Assembly: GCA_030426345.1 (NCBI GenBank)
Contig: JAUHYU010000005.1
Coordinates: 1-64,000 of the forward strand
Direction: 5' to 3'
Length of the DNA stretch: 64,000 bases
DNA from: Bacteroidia bacterium
Lineage (GTDB): Bacteria > Bacteroidota > Bacteroidia > Cytophagales > Cyclobacteriaceae
This document shows positions 26,302 to 34,719 of the stretch, one piece after another. The number at the start of each line of letters is the position of its first letter. Within the stretch, counting starts at the first letter, position 1. A model generated the notes under the pieces. It was not told the origin of the DNA, searched no databases, and saw only the letters and a list, made by a program, of their open reading frames with translations. A program made the translations under genes and the position numbers.

Positions 26302-27360
26302 TTACCTGATTTCTTCGTCGAAAACGACTGCCACCTTTCCGCACTTACCTTCGTCCATGAGTTCATAGGCTTTGTGTACTTCATCCAATGTAAAACGATG
26401 CGTCACCAAATCCTCGGGATGGATTCCCCAACGCACAATGCGCTCTACCAGTTCTTCCATCTTCCAGATACTCGTGACCCATGAGCCATAAATAGTTATC
26501 TGATCGTGAATAATATCCGGACTTGGGTTAAATTCAACTGTTCCACCTTCACCGAGCAGCACACATTTTCCCCATTTGCGTGTACCACGAATTGACAATT
26601 GTCGGCCATAAGTATTCCCAGAAGTATCAATGGTGCGCTCGCAGCCGTTGCCATTGGTTATTTCCTTTATTTTATCCAAGGTGTCTTCACCAGAAACCAA
26701 TACATGATCTGCGAGGCCTTTATCGATCGCAATCTGGCATCGTTCTTTTACCACATCCACGCCGATCAATTTATTGGCTCCCATGGCTTTGGTAAGCATG
26801 AGTGTTGCCAGCCCGACAGGGCCTAAGCCAACAACTAAAACACTATCGTTGCCACAAATGCCTATTTTTTCCAAGCCTTCATACACCGTTCCAAAGCCGC
26901 AGGCAACTTGTGCTCCGTCGGTGTAAGTCAGTTCGTCCGGTAGCAAAACCAAATCTTTTTCATCGGCGATAATGTACTCTGCCATACCACCATCACGCTG
27001 CCAACCATAAGCAGCCCGGTGTTCACTCGTACAGCTGATCATATATCCGCGACGGCAGTCATTGCACACGCCACAACCAGAAATGTGATAAATCACCACA
27101 CGATCGCCATTTTTGAATCGTTTGAGGCCAGGGCCGGTCTTGATGATCTGACCTGCGGGTTCATGGCCTGCGACCTTATTTTGATATGCCTCCGGGCCTT
27201 TGCCCAAATGCTCACGATAGATGGCGCGAATGTCGCTGCCACAAATGGTCGAAGATTTTGTCTTGATCAGAACCTGTCCATGCCCCGGCTCCGGGATCGT
27301 CACTTCCCGCATCACAACTGTGCTGTTTCCAGGTAAAAATGCGCCTTTCATATTTTCCAT
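26302..27360 (-). CDS. Zinc-dependent alcohol/sugar dehydrogenase (MDR)
   Basis: The 352-residue medium-chain dehydrogenase has a catalytic zinc site with Cys in TICGSDIR and His in GHEPAG. The structural zinc site has four Cys ([15 protein letters not shown]). The Rossmann block [16 protein letters not shown] binds NAD(P). The family includes sorbitol, L-fucose-like and threonine dehydrogenases. It is the first gene of the leftward sugar operon, behind a LacI-type palindrome at 27470. With the aldo/keto reductase and FucP-type permease it suggests an oxidative, non-phosphorylating sugar route. Confidence 0.94.
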   Translation of the reverse strand: MENMKGAFLPGNSTVVMREVTIPEPGHGQVLIKTKSSTICGSDIRAIYREHLGKGPEAYQNKVAGHEPAGQIIKTGPGLKRFKNGDRVVIYHISGCGVCNDCRRGYMISCTSEHRAAYGWQRDGGMAEYIIADEKDLVLLPDELTYTDGAQVACGFGTVYEGLEKIGICGNDSVLVVGLGPVGLATLMLTKAMGANKLIGVDVVKERCQIAIDKGLADHVLVSGEDTLDKIKEITNGNGCERTIDTSGNTYGRQLSIRGTRKWGKCVLLGEGGTVEFNPSPDIIHDQITIYGSWVTSIWKMEELVERIVRWGIHPEDLVTHRFTLDEVHKAYELMDEGKCGKVAVVFDEEIR

Positions 27361-27469
27361 ATTTTGAGTTTTTAGAGTATCTTTTGTTTTTATCAGATTG
27401 AATTATGCTGACAATACAAATTCAAAAATCCTTTCGTAAACGTAACTGATTTTAAGATTTATTTCCAGT

Positions 27470-27479
27470 CAAACGTTTG
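27470..27479. promoter_or_regulatory. LacI-type operator candidate
   Basis: CAAACGTTTG is a perfect palindrome with the central CG typical of LacI-family operators (AAACGTTT core). It lies 110 bp upstream of the zinc dehydrogenase start, and a related half-site TCGTAAACGTAAC lies about 35 bp closer to that gene, near 27434-27446. No LacI-family gene is in the window. I saw the AAACGTTT core nowhere else here. Confidence 0.5.
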
Positions 27480-27572
27480 CGCAATATAAAAACCACCAAA
27501 AATCCATAGAAAGCATCAGGCATTCGCAACCAAAGAGATTATTTCATAGATTGTTGTTTGAATATATTCAGG

Positions 27573-27589
27573 TATGTGTAATACACATA
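27573..27589. promoter_or_regulatory. Palindrome before the GIY-YIG cassette
   Basis: TATGTGTA-A-TACACATA is a perfect 17-base palindrome ending 41 bases before the GIY-YIG start codon. Its position suits a repressor operator for the cassette. No regulator gene with an obvious helix-turn-helix is in the cassette, although the 67-residue protein is unassigned. Confidence 0.45.
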
Positions 27590-27630
27590 GTGAATTGATA
27601 TGTCTCACCTTAAAATGAATAAACTAAAGA

Positions 27631-28086
27631 ATGAAAGATAAATTCAAAATATACTTTGACACGCCTAAGACATTTGAAATTCAAAATATCAAGCCTCTTG
27701 CAGGTTTGGTTGGACTATATTTTATTTTCACTACAGACTGTGAAATTCAATATCCATTCAAGAAATCAAAATTGCTTTACATTGGAATGAGTGAGAAAAA
27801 GACAAATAGCATTGGAAGTAGGCTGACTGGACACTTTGATGGAAAAAGTAAAAATTTAGGACTTGTAAATTATAGAAAGGTGGGACAACTTAAATTCACA
27901 ATAATAAATTTTGAAATGCTTAAAAGCTTTTGGGAATATAGAATAGAAGATTTAGAAAGCTATTTCATCCTTGACTTTGTTGAAAAACATGGAGTTTATC
28001 CAATTTGCAACAACAAATCAGGATTTGAAATTTTGGAGAAGAAGATTAAAGCAAATTTTGTAATTGACTGGGAGTATTTTGAATAA
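27631..28086 (+). CDS. GIY-YIG nuclease-domain protein, first gene of a nuclease-ATPase cassette
   Basis: The 151-residue protein is built almost entirely of a GIY-YIG domain. The first motif is GLVGLYFIFT, the second KLLYIGMSEK, followed by the catalytic Arg region (IGSRLTGHF), the helix with Glu in IEDLESYFIL and the terminal Asn in YPICNNKSGF. Such domains cut DNA with a single metal ion, as in UvrC and homing or restriction enzymes. The gene is AT-rich with lysine-rich codon use unlike the sugar operon to its left. It is followed by a 67-residue protein (10 bp gap) and an SMC-like ATPase. A defence nuclease role is inferred from this pairing. Confidence 0.85.
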   Translation: MKDKFKIYFDTPKTFEIQNIKPLAGLVGLYFIFTTDCEIQYPFKKSKLLYIGMSEKKTNSIGSRLTGHFDGKSKNLGLVNYRKVGQLKFTIINFEMLKSFWEYRIEDLESYFILDFVEKHGVYPICNNKSGFEILEKKIKANFVIDWEYFE

Positions 28087-28096
28087 ATCAAATACT

Positions 28097-28300
28097 ATGG
28101 ACGATAAAATTAAAAGCGGAAAGGATGTAATCGATGATTTTTTTGCGGAAATCTACAATATTCCAAATGCTGACAAAAAGACGGTTGACGCATTGGTTGA
28201 ACTTTATAGTCAGGGAAAACTCTCCGACAAGAATGTTCAAAACACATTGGACGAAATAGTTCAAAAGGAATTAAAACAAATTGATAAAGAAGATGAGTAA
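28097..28300 (+). CDS. Small acidic protein between nuclease and ATPase
   Basis: I do not recognise this protein. ATG at 28097 (MDDKIKSGKDVIDDFFAEI) is better than the track start at 28064, which overlaps the nuclease gene. The product has 67 residues, is highly charged and is predicted helical (KTVDALVELYSQGKLSDKNV, EIVQKELKQIDKEDE). Its stop overlaps the ATPase start (ATGAGTAA), so the two are translationally coupled. It may be a small adaptor or regulator of the ATPase, but no known domain is visible. Confidence 0.8.
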   Translation: MDDKIKSGKDVIDDFFAEIYNIPNADKKTVDALVELYSQGKLSDKNVQNTLDEIVQKELKQIDKEDE

Positions 28301-30725
28301 GAACAAGATTAAATCCATAAACATCGCTGGTATCAGAGGTGTTAGAGAAGGATTAAATCTTTCTCCTGACAAAAAGTCGTTGCTAATTTATGGCGACAAT
28401 GGAACAGGAAAAAGCTCTATTTCTGATGCTTTAGAATGGTTTTATAATGACAGCATTGAACATCTGGCGGGCGAAGAAGTTGGAGGCAAAGGAAAAAATG
28501 TTTTAAGAAATGTATTTCTGGATCCAACTGATGAAGCTAAAATTGAAATTCAATATTCAAACAAGCTTCTTGATAATGAAAAGTCAATAAATAATTTACT
28601 TAAAACATTCAACTCAAATAGTTCTAAGGAGTTTGCCAGCTATTTTAATCAATCACAATCTGAGAACTTAATACTTCGATACAGAGATTTGGTGCTGTTT
28701 ATCATTGCAACAAAAGGAGAAAAGCTTAAACACCTACAAAATATAATTGGCTTTAGCCAAGTGCAAGAACTGCGAAGTCTATTAAAACTTGTTGGCGGAC
28801 GAATTGCCCGAGGAATAAAAAATGGCGGATATAGCAATAAGCGAAGTGCTCAACAAGCAATTCTTTTGGAGAGTTTAGGGCAAAATATAACCTCTTCAAA
28901 ACAATTCTTTGAAACGGCTTTAAAAGTAATTGCTCCTTTAACGCTTGAAAAAGAAATCAAATCTTTTAAGGATGTCAAAACAGCACTTAAATCAATTGAA
29001 ACAAATGAAGAAACTAAAGTTGTTGAGCAGATTACTTTTCACAATAAAATTGCCGACACATTAACTGCTTTAGAAATTGAGATTGTTAATATTCATACCT
29101 TATATAAAGACTATTATAAATCCTTTATCGCATTGAGGAAAGATGTAGATAAAATAAGCAAACTTCAACTACTGGCATTACTTTCCGAAGGTCTAAATAT
29201 TCTAAAGAAGGATATCGTAAAAGATAATTTTTGCCCATTGTGCCAACAAGAAAAGGACAAACTTATTCTTGCTAAGGAATTAAATCAAAGAGTTGAAGAC
29301 TTAAAAGAAATTAAAGAAGAGCAAGACGTGCTCTATGAAAAATGCGAAGAACTTATAAAATTACTTCGCAATAACTATACAGTAATTGGCAGCTTGTTAA
29401 AAGAAAAACATCTGGCCGAAAAGGGAAACGAGGACACGAAAAAGAAGATTGAGCAAATTCAAAATTCTATAAAAGGTATTGGCGAAGATTTGAAAAAAGA
29501 TATCTTTTCAACAGAACCATTAAAAGAATTTTTGCTTGTCAAAATTAACGACAAAGAAATCAAGGGCTTAATTTCCAATGCCAAAGTAAAATCGAAAGCA
29601 CTTGCCGGTGGCATTAAAGGAAATATCAAACTTCAAATACACACAAAACTTTCAAGAGCACTGGACGCTTATATGGTTCATAAAAAACTTGAAAGAGAAG
29701 AGGATATCTTAACGAAACAACAAATAACATTTGAGGCTTTATACAGTAATTTTATTAAAAGGCAGGAAGAAGCATTAGAAGGTTTCTTAACTATGTTTTC
29801 GGATGAAATAAATAGCTATTATATTGAAATGAACCCCAATGAAAAGGTTGAGAACATTCAACTTGTTCCAATCAAAGACAAGAATGATGAACTCTCTGGA
29901 ATTACAATGGAATATACATTCTACAATGAAAGGCAAACACCGCCAGTTGCTTTATTAAGTGAAAGTCATATAAACTGTTTGGGTTTAGCTTTCTTCTTGG
30001 CATCTGTTAAAGCTTTCAACAAAGAAAATGAATTCTTTGTTTTAGATGATGTTATCTCAAGCTTTGACAGTACTCATAGAACAAGATTTATTCGACTTCT
30101 CATAAACAAGTTTAGTGATTATCAAATCATTCTATTAACCCACGAGAAAGACTTTTTTGATATTGCTTCGAGTGAAGCAAAAAAGAATAATTGGTTAATA
30201 ACATCACTTTCTTGGACAGCGGAAAAAGGAACAAGTTTTGAAACTCCACTTGTAGACTTGAGAACCAAAATTGAAGATAAGTTCAATGCAAAAAACATTG
30301 ACGGACTTGGCAATGATATCAGACGTTATGCTGAAAGACAATTAAAACAAATTGCATACAACATAGAAGCAGGTCTAGCATTTCGTTTCAATAACAAAAA
30401 TGAGGAAAGAATGATGAATGAACTTTTGTCATCTATTAAAGGCAGAGTGAACAAGCAATCACCAGCAGACTTAAGAACCAAAAACAATATAGACAGCATT
30501 TTAGCTTCACCAATTCTAATAGGGAATAAAACATCACACGACAATACTTTTAAAGAAAACATCAACGATCTTGATGTATTTTGGGAAGATGTTAAAAAGC
30601 TCATTAAGACATTTTATTGCTCGGAGGCCAAGTGTAAGTCGTTTGTAGCTATGAAAAATTTTGACAATGTAAATAGTAAAATTCGTTGTAATTGTGGCTC
30701 TGTAATCTATGACTGGAAAAAATAG
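28293..30725 (+). CDS. SMC/RecF-type AAA ATPase with CxxC motif and C-terminal Cys cluster
   Basis: The start is ATG at 28293 (MSKNKIKSINIAGIRGVREG), overlapping the upstream stop by 8 bp; the length is 810 residues. Walker A GDNGTGKSS is at 34-42 in the RecF/Rad50 arrangement. A long helical, coiled-coil-like middle carries CPLC at about residue 314, like a Rad50/RloC zinc hook. The ABC-type signature region is LLSESHINCLGLAFFLA, Walker B is FFVLDDVISSFD near 584, and the H-switch is LLTHEKDFF near 614. The C-terminal 190 residues are helical (RYAERQLKQIAYNIE) and end in a four-Cys cluster (CSEAKC, CNC). Similar ATPases drive RloC, Septu and Lamassu-type defence. Here the partner is a GIY-YIG nuclease. 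Confidence 0.88.
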   Translation: MSKNKIKSINIAGIRGVREGLNLSPDKKSLLIYGDNGTGKSSISDALEWFYNDSIEHLAGEEVGGKGKNVLRNVFLDPTDEAKIEIQYSNKLLDNEKSINNLLKTFNSNSSKEFASYFNQSQSENLILRYRDLVLFIIATKGEKLKHLQNIIGFSQVQELRSLLKLVGGRIARGIKNGGYSNKRSAQQAILLESLGQNITSSKQFFETALKVIAPLTLEKEIKSFKDVKTALKSIETNEETKVVEQITFHNKIADTLTALEIEIVNIHTLYKDYYKSFIALRKDVDKISKLQLLALLSEGLNILKKDIVKDNFCPLCQQEKDKLILAKELNQRVEDLKEIKEEQDVLYEKCEELIKLLRNNYTVIGSLLKEKHLAEKGNEDTKKKIEQIQNSIKGIGEDLKKDIFSTEPLKEFLLVKINDKEIKGLISNAKVKSKALAGGIKGNIKLQIHTKLSRALDAYMVHKKLEREEDILTKQQITFEALYSNFIKRQEEALEGFLTMFSDEINSYYIEMNPNEKVENIQLVPIKDKNDELSGITMEYTFYNERQTPPVALLSESHINCLGLAFFLASVKAFNKENEFFVLDDVISSFDSTHRTRFIRLLINKFSDYQIILLTHEKDFFDIASSEAKKNNWLITSLSWTAEKGTSFETPLVDLRTKIEDKFNAKNIDGLGNDIRRYAERQLKQIAYNIEAGLAFRFNNKNEERMMNELLSSIKGRVNKQSPADLRTKNNIDSILASPILIGNKTSHDNTFKENINDLDVFWEDVKKLIKTFYCSEAKCKSFVAMKNFDNVNSKIRCNCGSVIYDWKK

Positions 30726-30937
30726 ATAGATTTAAATAAAGAAAAAATACGACGTCATTATAGAACATATAAATGAGGTATTATCGGTCAGGGTAGTTTG
30801 GTAGCACTTGGAAAGTCCACCACGAATTGTAAATTTAAACAATGGAGTAGCTTTGGGCAGATGTAAAGCTTAATTCTTTTGAATCCTCACTACCTTTATC
30901 CAGACCATAATTTGCGAATACTAAAAAAAAACATACC

Positions 30938-31624
30938 ATGAATAGAATAATTACAGCACTCGTTATTTCAGGAATATTGGTTTCCTGTAATTCAGCGAAT
31001 AAAACTGAAAACACAAATCAGGAATCATCTGAAAGTGAAACAGCATCGATCGACGGTGTAGCAAAAGAAGCAAATGAACGATTAAAGGAAATTGATTCAG
31101 ACGAAGCTTTAATTGCCACAGCAATAATGGCTGCTCCCGAAGCAAGCCGATCGGGATGTAAAGTCATTGGATACAATATGGCCGGTGAATTTGTCACGCT
31201 AAAAGAAGGGGACAATGAATTTATTTGCCTGGCAGATGATCCCAAGAAAGAGGGATTTAATGCTGCGTGCTACCACAAGGACCTCGAACCATTTATGGCA
31301 AGGGGAAGGGAACTCAAATCGGAAGGAAAGAATGCTGCAGAAATATTTGATATCCGGGAGGAAGAAGTGAAATCGGGTAAACTTGCAATGGGTAAGACTG
31401 GATCGACCTTGCACATTTACTATGGATCAGAATCATTGTACGACCCCGAAACATCTGAAGTGGCTGGGGCTCATTACCGCTATGTAGTTTATATGCCATG
31501 GGCTACTGCCGAGTCAACCGGTTTGCCGGAAAAACCCATTGCGCCAAATCACCCATGGATTATGAACCCTGGAACGCATAGAGCGCATATTATGATCACT
31601 CCGTCAACAGAAAGCAAAGAGTAA
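30938..31624 (+). CDS. Lipoprotein of unknown function
   Basis: The 228-residue protein has a lipoprotein signal (MNRIITALVISGILVSC). A Ser/Glu-rich linker follows (TENTNQESSESETASI), then a folded region with three cysteines (SGCKVIGYNMAG, EFICLADD, NAACYHKD) and a C-terminus with MNPGTHRAHIMITP. The core pattern (AAPEASRSGCKV, YMPWATAESTGLP, HRAHIMI) looks like a conserved secreted domain found across several phyla, but I cannot name it. It begins 212 bp after the ATPase and is probably independent of that cassette. Confidence 0.82.
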   Translation: MNRIITALVISGILVSCNSANKTENTNQESSESETASIDGVAKEANERLKEIDSDEALIATAIMAAPEASRSGCKVIGYNMAGEFVTLKEGDNEFICLADDPKKEGFNAACYHKDLEPFMARGRELKSEGKNAAEIFDIREEEVKSGKLAMGKTGSTLHIYYGSESLYDPETSEVAGAHYRYVVYMPWATAESTGLPEKPIAPNHPWIMNPGTHRAHIMITPSTESKE

Positions 31625-31851
31625 ATAGGTTTGTAAAACTAGTGGATTTGTTCCCATTGGATGAAAATGGAAAATTAAATCTCCCACGGATAATTTTCCA
31701 TAAAGCACTGAAAAGCAATTTTTTAGTACAAAGCTGATCCCGTCTTAATAATTATTTTTCCTTTCAGGAAGTTACCATTCTTAGTGAAGGAATATATACC
31801 CCTGAATTAATTGTATTATTTAAACATAATTTATCACTATAATTATTAATT

Positions 31852-32487
31852 ATGAAGATGACTTTAAATAAATCCGTTAGAATCTTATCATTTTTATTCA
31901 TGTCTGTGCTTATATTTTCATGTGCTGAAGACGGAGAAATAGGGCCTGCAGGAGCAGATGGAACCAATGGTACGGATGGTGCAGACGGCGCAACAGGGCC
32001 GCAGGGAGCCGCAGGGCAGGATGGTGAAGATGGCGAAGATGGCAATGCTAATGTGATCTATAGCGATTGGTTTTCTCCGGTTTGGAATATAACTAATGGA
32101 TCAAATGAAAAAACCATGGAAATTGTAGATCAGGATTTCGTTGCCGCGCAGGAAAATGGTGTTATTCTTCTTTATTGGGCTACTCAAGACGAATCAACTC
32201 ATCTGCTTCCTTGGAATACATTTAACTCTCTGGGCACGATTTCTATCTCAAGAGATTATGAGATTAAAGGGTCTAGTGGCAAAGTGGAATTGACCATTAG
32301 GAATTATGAATTACTTGGATCTTTAAATGACCAAGATACTGAAGGAACAATATCAGGGGTAACCTACAATCAACTTCGCTATGTGATTATTCCCGGATCA
32401 ACATCAAACAGTATTGGCAGAATAGCGGCTGAAGTGGATTATGAAGACTACGAGGCTGTGAAAGCATATTACAACATCCCGGATTAA
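31852..32487 (+). CDS. Collagen-like repeat lipoprotein
   Basis: The 211-residue protein has a lipobox (SVLIFSC), then about 13 consecutive Gly-X-Y triplets starting at EIGPAGADGTNGTDG. After the triplets comes a globular domain of about 145 residues (NVIYSDWFSPVW, NGVILLYWATQDE, LRYVIIPG). This arrangement is common in Bacteroidota surface lipoproteins annotated as collagen-like. The repeat probably forms a trimeric stalk that presents the C-terminal domain outside the cell. The role is unknown. It is a single gene with an AT-rich leader and ends at a strong bidirectional terminator. Confidence 0.9.
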   Translation: MKMTLNKSVRILSFLFMSVLIFSCAEDGEIGPAGADGTNGTDGADGATGPQGAAGQDGEDGEDGNANVIYSDWFSPVWNITNGSNEKTMEIVDQDFVAAQENGVILLYWATQDESTHLLPWNTFNSLGTISISRDYEIKGSSGKVELTIRNYELLGSLNDQDTEGTISGVTYNQLRYVIIPGSTSNSIGRIAAEVDYEDYEAVKAYYNIPD

Positions 32488-32512
32488 TTTATATCCAAAA
32501 GTAGTTATTAAG

Positions 32513-32549
32513 AAAGCATCCGTTGATTCAAATCAACGGATGCTTTTTT
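32513..32549. terminator. Bidirectional rho-independent terminator
   Basis: The 13-bp stem GCATCCGTTGATT with its complement, a 2-base loop (CA) and A/T-runs on both sides lies between the convergent collagen-like gene and larC. It is not related to the TCCATGGA palindrome family. Confidence 0.88.
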
Positions 32550-32557
32550 CGTTAATG

Positions 32558-33889
32558 CTATAATTCTTTTTGAAGCAATGCGTAAACTTCAGCTATGGGT
32601 TTTTGATGCTTTTCGGCCATTTTTTTAACCGACTCATATTCGAGAGTTGTACGGCTATTACCTGATGGCAATTCTACCTCTTTCACATCCACTTCGCCCA
32701 ATGAAGTCTTCATGGATTTTAGATGCCTTTTCAACGCTTTTCTGGAGGCAGGGTAGGTCCTAACCCCTATGGTTGTCGTGTTTTCCAATAAATAATCCGT
32801 GACAGCTTGAAGTTTTTCTGACGTCACAAAAACTGAAATCAACGTTCCGGGACGGCCTTTTTTCATGATGATCTGGGTATAATAAAAATCTAAAGCCCCA
32901 GCCTTGAGTAGGTTATCCTGAAAATCATTGCCAAGCAACTCGGACGACATATCGTCCACGTTGGTTTCTACCATGTGAATTTTTTCGGTTTCATCTGTCG
33001 CAGCAGCGCACAAAGAAAGCCGAAGTACATTCGGATGTTCAAAATCCTTTTCGCCCGGTCCATGCCCAATTTTCTGCTCTGTCAATACCGGTATTTCGAA
33101 GGATGGATCTAAGTATTTTAGAATGGCTGCTCCCGTTGGCGTAGTCATTTCGCCTTGAGCTTTCCCAGCATAGGTTGGGATACCAATCAAAAGTTCTTTA
33201 GTGGCCGGGGCCGGAATGGGCATCCTGCCATGATCAGCCATCACAAATCCATGACCCGTGCAAATCGCCGTGGAAACGGATTTGGAAACATTCAATTTAT
33301 CCAATAAAAACGCCGAACCAACGATATCCAGAATAGAATCAATCGCTCCTACTTCGTGAAAATGAATCTTTCGAATATCCACTCCGTGCACCTTGGCTTC
33401 TGCCGTACCCAACAAAAAGAAAATCTCTTTAGCAATCTTTTTAGCATTGGTAGTCAAATGTCCCCCATCAATGATTTTTTCAATATCAGGCAAATGCCTA
33501 TGGTGGGAATGAGAATGTGTGTGTTCATGGCTATGATCATGTTTGTGATCATCATGAGCGTGGCTGTGCGTATGAGTATGGGAATGATCATCTCCATGGG
33601 AATGCGAGTGGTCGTGGCTGTGTGAATGGCTATGATCTCCATGACTGTGTGAATGATCGTGATCATGTGAATGTGAATGCTCTTTGTATTCATTCAAATC
33701 CAAAATCTTAATATGCTTGCAAGCGATCCCGGCCTTTTCCACTTCCGTAATTTTTACTTCAACTTTATCCAAATGAAGCAGCCCTGGAAGCTTTTGTAGT
33801 TCATCGTAAGCTCCTGTCAACTCTGCCAGTGCCCCGAGGAACATATCTCCACTAACACCCGAAAAAGCCTCTATTTTTAATATACTCAT
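32558..33889 (-). CDS. larC: Nickel pincer cofactor nickel insertase LarC
   Basis: LarC inserts nickel into the pyridinium dithiocarboxylate mononucleotide with CTP to make the nickel-pincer cofactor. The 443-residue single ORF starts with the family signature IEAFSGVSGDMFLGALAEL. An inserted tract at about residues 70-135 holds 30 histidines (HSHSHDHDHSHSHG-type) and is likely a nickel store. Further family blocks are HFHEVGAIDSILDIVG, TPTGAAILKYL and METNVDDMSSELLG-type sequence (VETNVDDMSS). In Lactobacillus LarC is made by frameshifting; here it is one uninterrupted frame. It ends the larE-larB-larC run. Confidence 0.95.
   Translation of the reverse strand: MSILKIEAFSGVSGDMFLGALAELTGAYDELQKLPGLLHLDKVEVKITEVEKAGIACKHIKILDLNEYKEHSHSHDHDHSHSHGDHSHSHSHDHSHSHGDDHSHTHTHSHAHDDHKHDHSHEHTHSHSHHRHLPDIEKIIDGGHLTTNAKKIAKEIFFLLGTAEAKVHGVDIRKIHFHEVGAIDSILDIVGSAFLLDKLNVSKSVSTAICTGHGFVMADHGRMPIPAPATKELLIGIPTYAGKAQGEMTTPTGAAILKYLDPSFEIPVLTEQKIGHGPGEKDFEHPNVLRLSLCAAATDETEKIHMVETNVDDMSSELLGNDFQDNLLKAGALDFYYTQIIMKKGRPGTLISVFVTSEKLQAVTDYLLENTTTIGVRTYPASRKALKRHLKSMKTSLGEVDVKEVELPSGNSRTTLEYESVKKMAEKHQKPIAEVYALLQKEL
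33494..33684. repeat. Low-complexity His-codon tract inside larC
   Basis: On the plus strand the sequence is a degenerate run of ATG/GTG-rich triplets (complements of CAT and CAC), encoding alternating His and Ser/Asp/Thr. The near-repeats are imperfect. It is coding sequence, but could slip during replication and vary between strains. Confidence 0.85.
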
Positions 33890-34068
33890 GGTTTATTCTT
33901 GATTTAAATTGGTTTACATTGTTTTTAGTCTTCACAAAACCATCTTCCTAAGCTGAAGGCGCAAGAATCAGATGGCTGTTTAGAATGATCTTACAAAGCC
34001 ACACCCTCGAAAAGCTTCGTTTGCAATGACGGATATTTATTGGTTTGGTACAATGCCGTAAAAAGCAT

Positions 34069-34719
34069 CTATTTTCCATGGATGATCCGGAATGCTGCCA
34101 TGGCTGCTCCATAGCCATTATCGATATTCACCACCGTGATGCCATTAGCGCAACTCGCCAGCATGGATTTCAAGGCAGTTTTCCCGCCTTTGCTCACCCC
34201 ATAGCCAACACTCGCCGGCACGGCAATGATCGGCTGTGGCAACAAACCACCAACCACCGTTGGTAAAGCCCCTTCGAAGCCTGCCACTACGATCAACACG
34301 CTATACTTGCGCAGTTCCTCGATATTTTCCAACAATCGATGTACTCCTGCTACGCCCACATCATGGAATCTAGAGGCTTTTCGACCTACAAAAAGTAGGG
34401 AATAGTAGATTTCATCTACCAGATATTGATCAGAAGTCCCACCGGAAAGGATGGCGATTTCATCTTCCACAACTTCCTTGGGAAATTCGCCAACCAACAA
34501 AATTTTTGAGGTCTGATCATAAAATGAGGGTGAAAATTCTGAAGTCAACACTTCTGCTTTTTTCTTTTGCAGTCTGGTGACTAGAGCACTTTTATGATTT
34601 TTTTGAAAATCCTGAATGATGCCTCGTAACTGATCGATGGTTTTGGACGCGCCAAAGACAACTTCCTGAAATCCGATACGCTCTTCGCGTTGGTAGTCAA
34701 TCCTAAAATTCTTGCTCAC
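34069..34719 (-). CDS. larB: Nickel pincer cofactor carboxylase LarB
   Basis: LarB carboxylates nicotinic acid adenine dinucleotide and hydrolyses it to the dicarboxylated mononucleotide, the first step of nickel-pincer cofactor synthesis. The 216 residues have an N-terminal helical part (REERIGFQEVVFGASKT) and a PurE/AIR-carboxylase-like domain with VGVAGVHRLLENI, VVAGFEGALPTVVGGL, IAVPASVGYG and VVNIDNGYGAA. It overlaps the end of larE by 4 bp. The 179-bp gap to larC shows no feature that I can see. Confidence 0.95.
   Translation of the reverse strand: MSKNFRIDYQREERIGFQEVVFGASKTIDQLRGIIQDFQKNHKSALVTRLQKKKAEVLTSEFSPSFYDQTSKILLVGEFPKEVVEDEIAILSGGTSDQYLVDEIYYSLLFVGRKASRFHDVGVAGVHRLLENIEELRKYSVLIVVAGFEGALPTVVGGLLPQPIIAVPASVGYGVSKGGKTALKSMLASCANGITVVNIDNGYGAAMAAFRIIHGK

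Noticed and set aside
27573-27589. CRISPR or phage attachment site near the cassette
   Set aside because: Only one short palindrome; no spaced repeats, no integrase and no direct repeat found at both cassette ends.
30938-31624. Lipoprotein as fourth member of the defence-like cassette
   Set aside because: A 212-bp gap, different base composition and an export signal argue that it is separate.
31764-32045. Minus-strand ORF of Pro/Ser/Ala-rich sequence
   Set aside because: It is the reverse complement of the collagen-like Gly-X-Y codons of the 31852 gene; the composition is explained by that gene.
33356-33711. Several Met/His/Val-rich ORFs on both strands
   Set aside because: They are shadows of the His-codon tract in larC.
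33890-34068. Possible small gene or nickel riboswitch between larB and larC
   Set aside because: No open frame of useful length and no stable stem structure was recognised.
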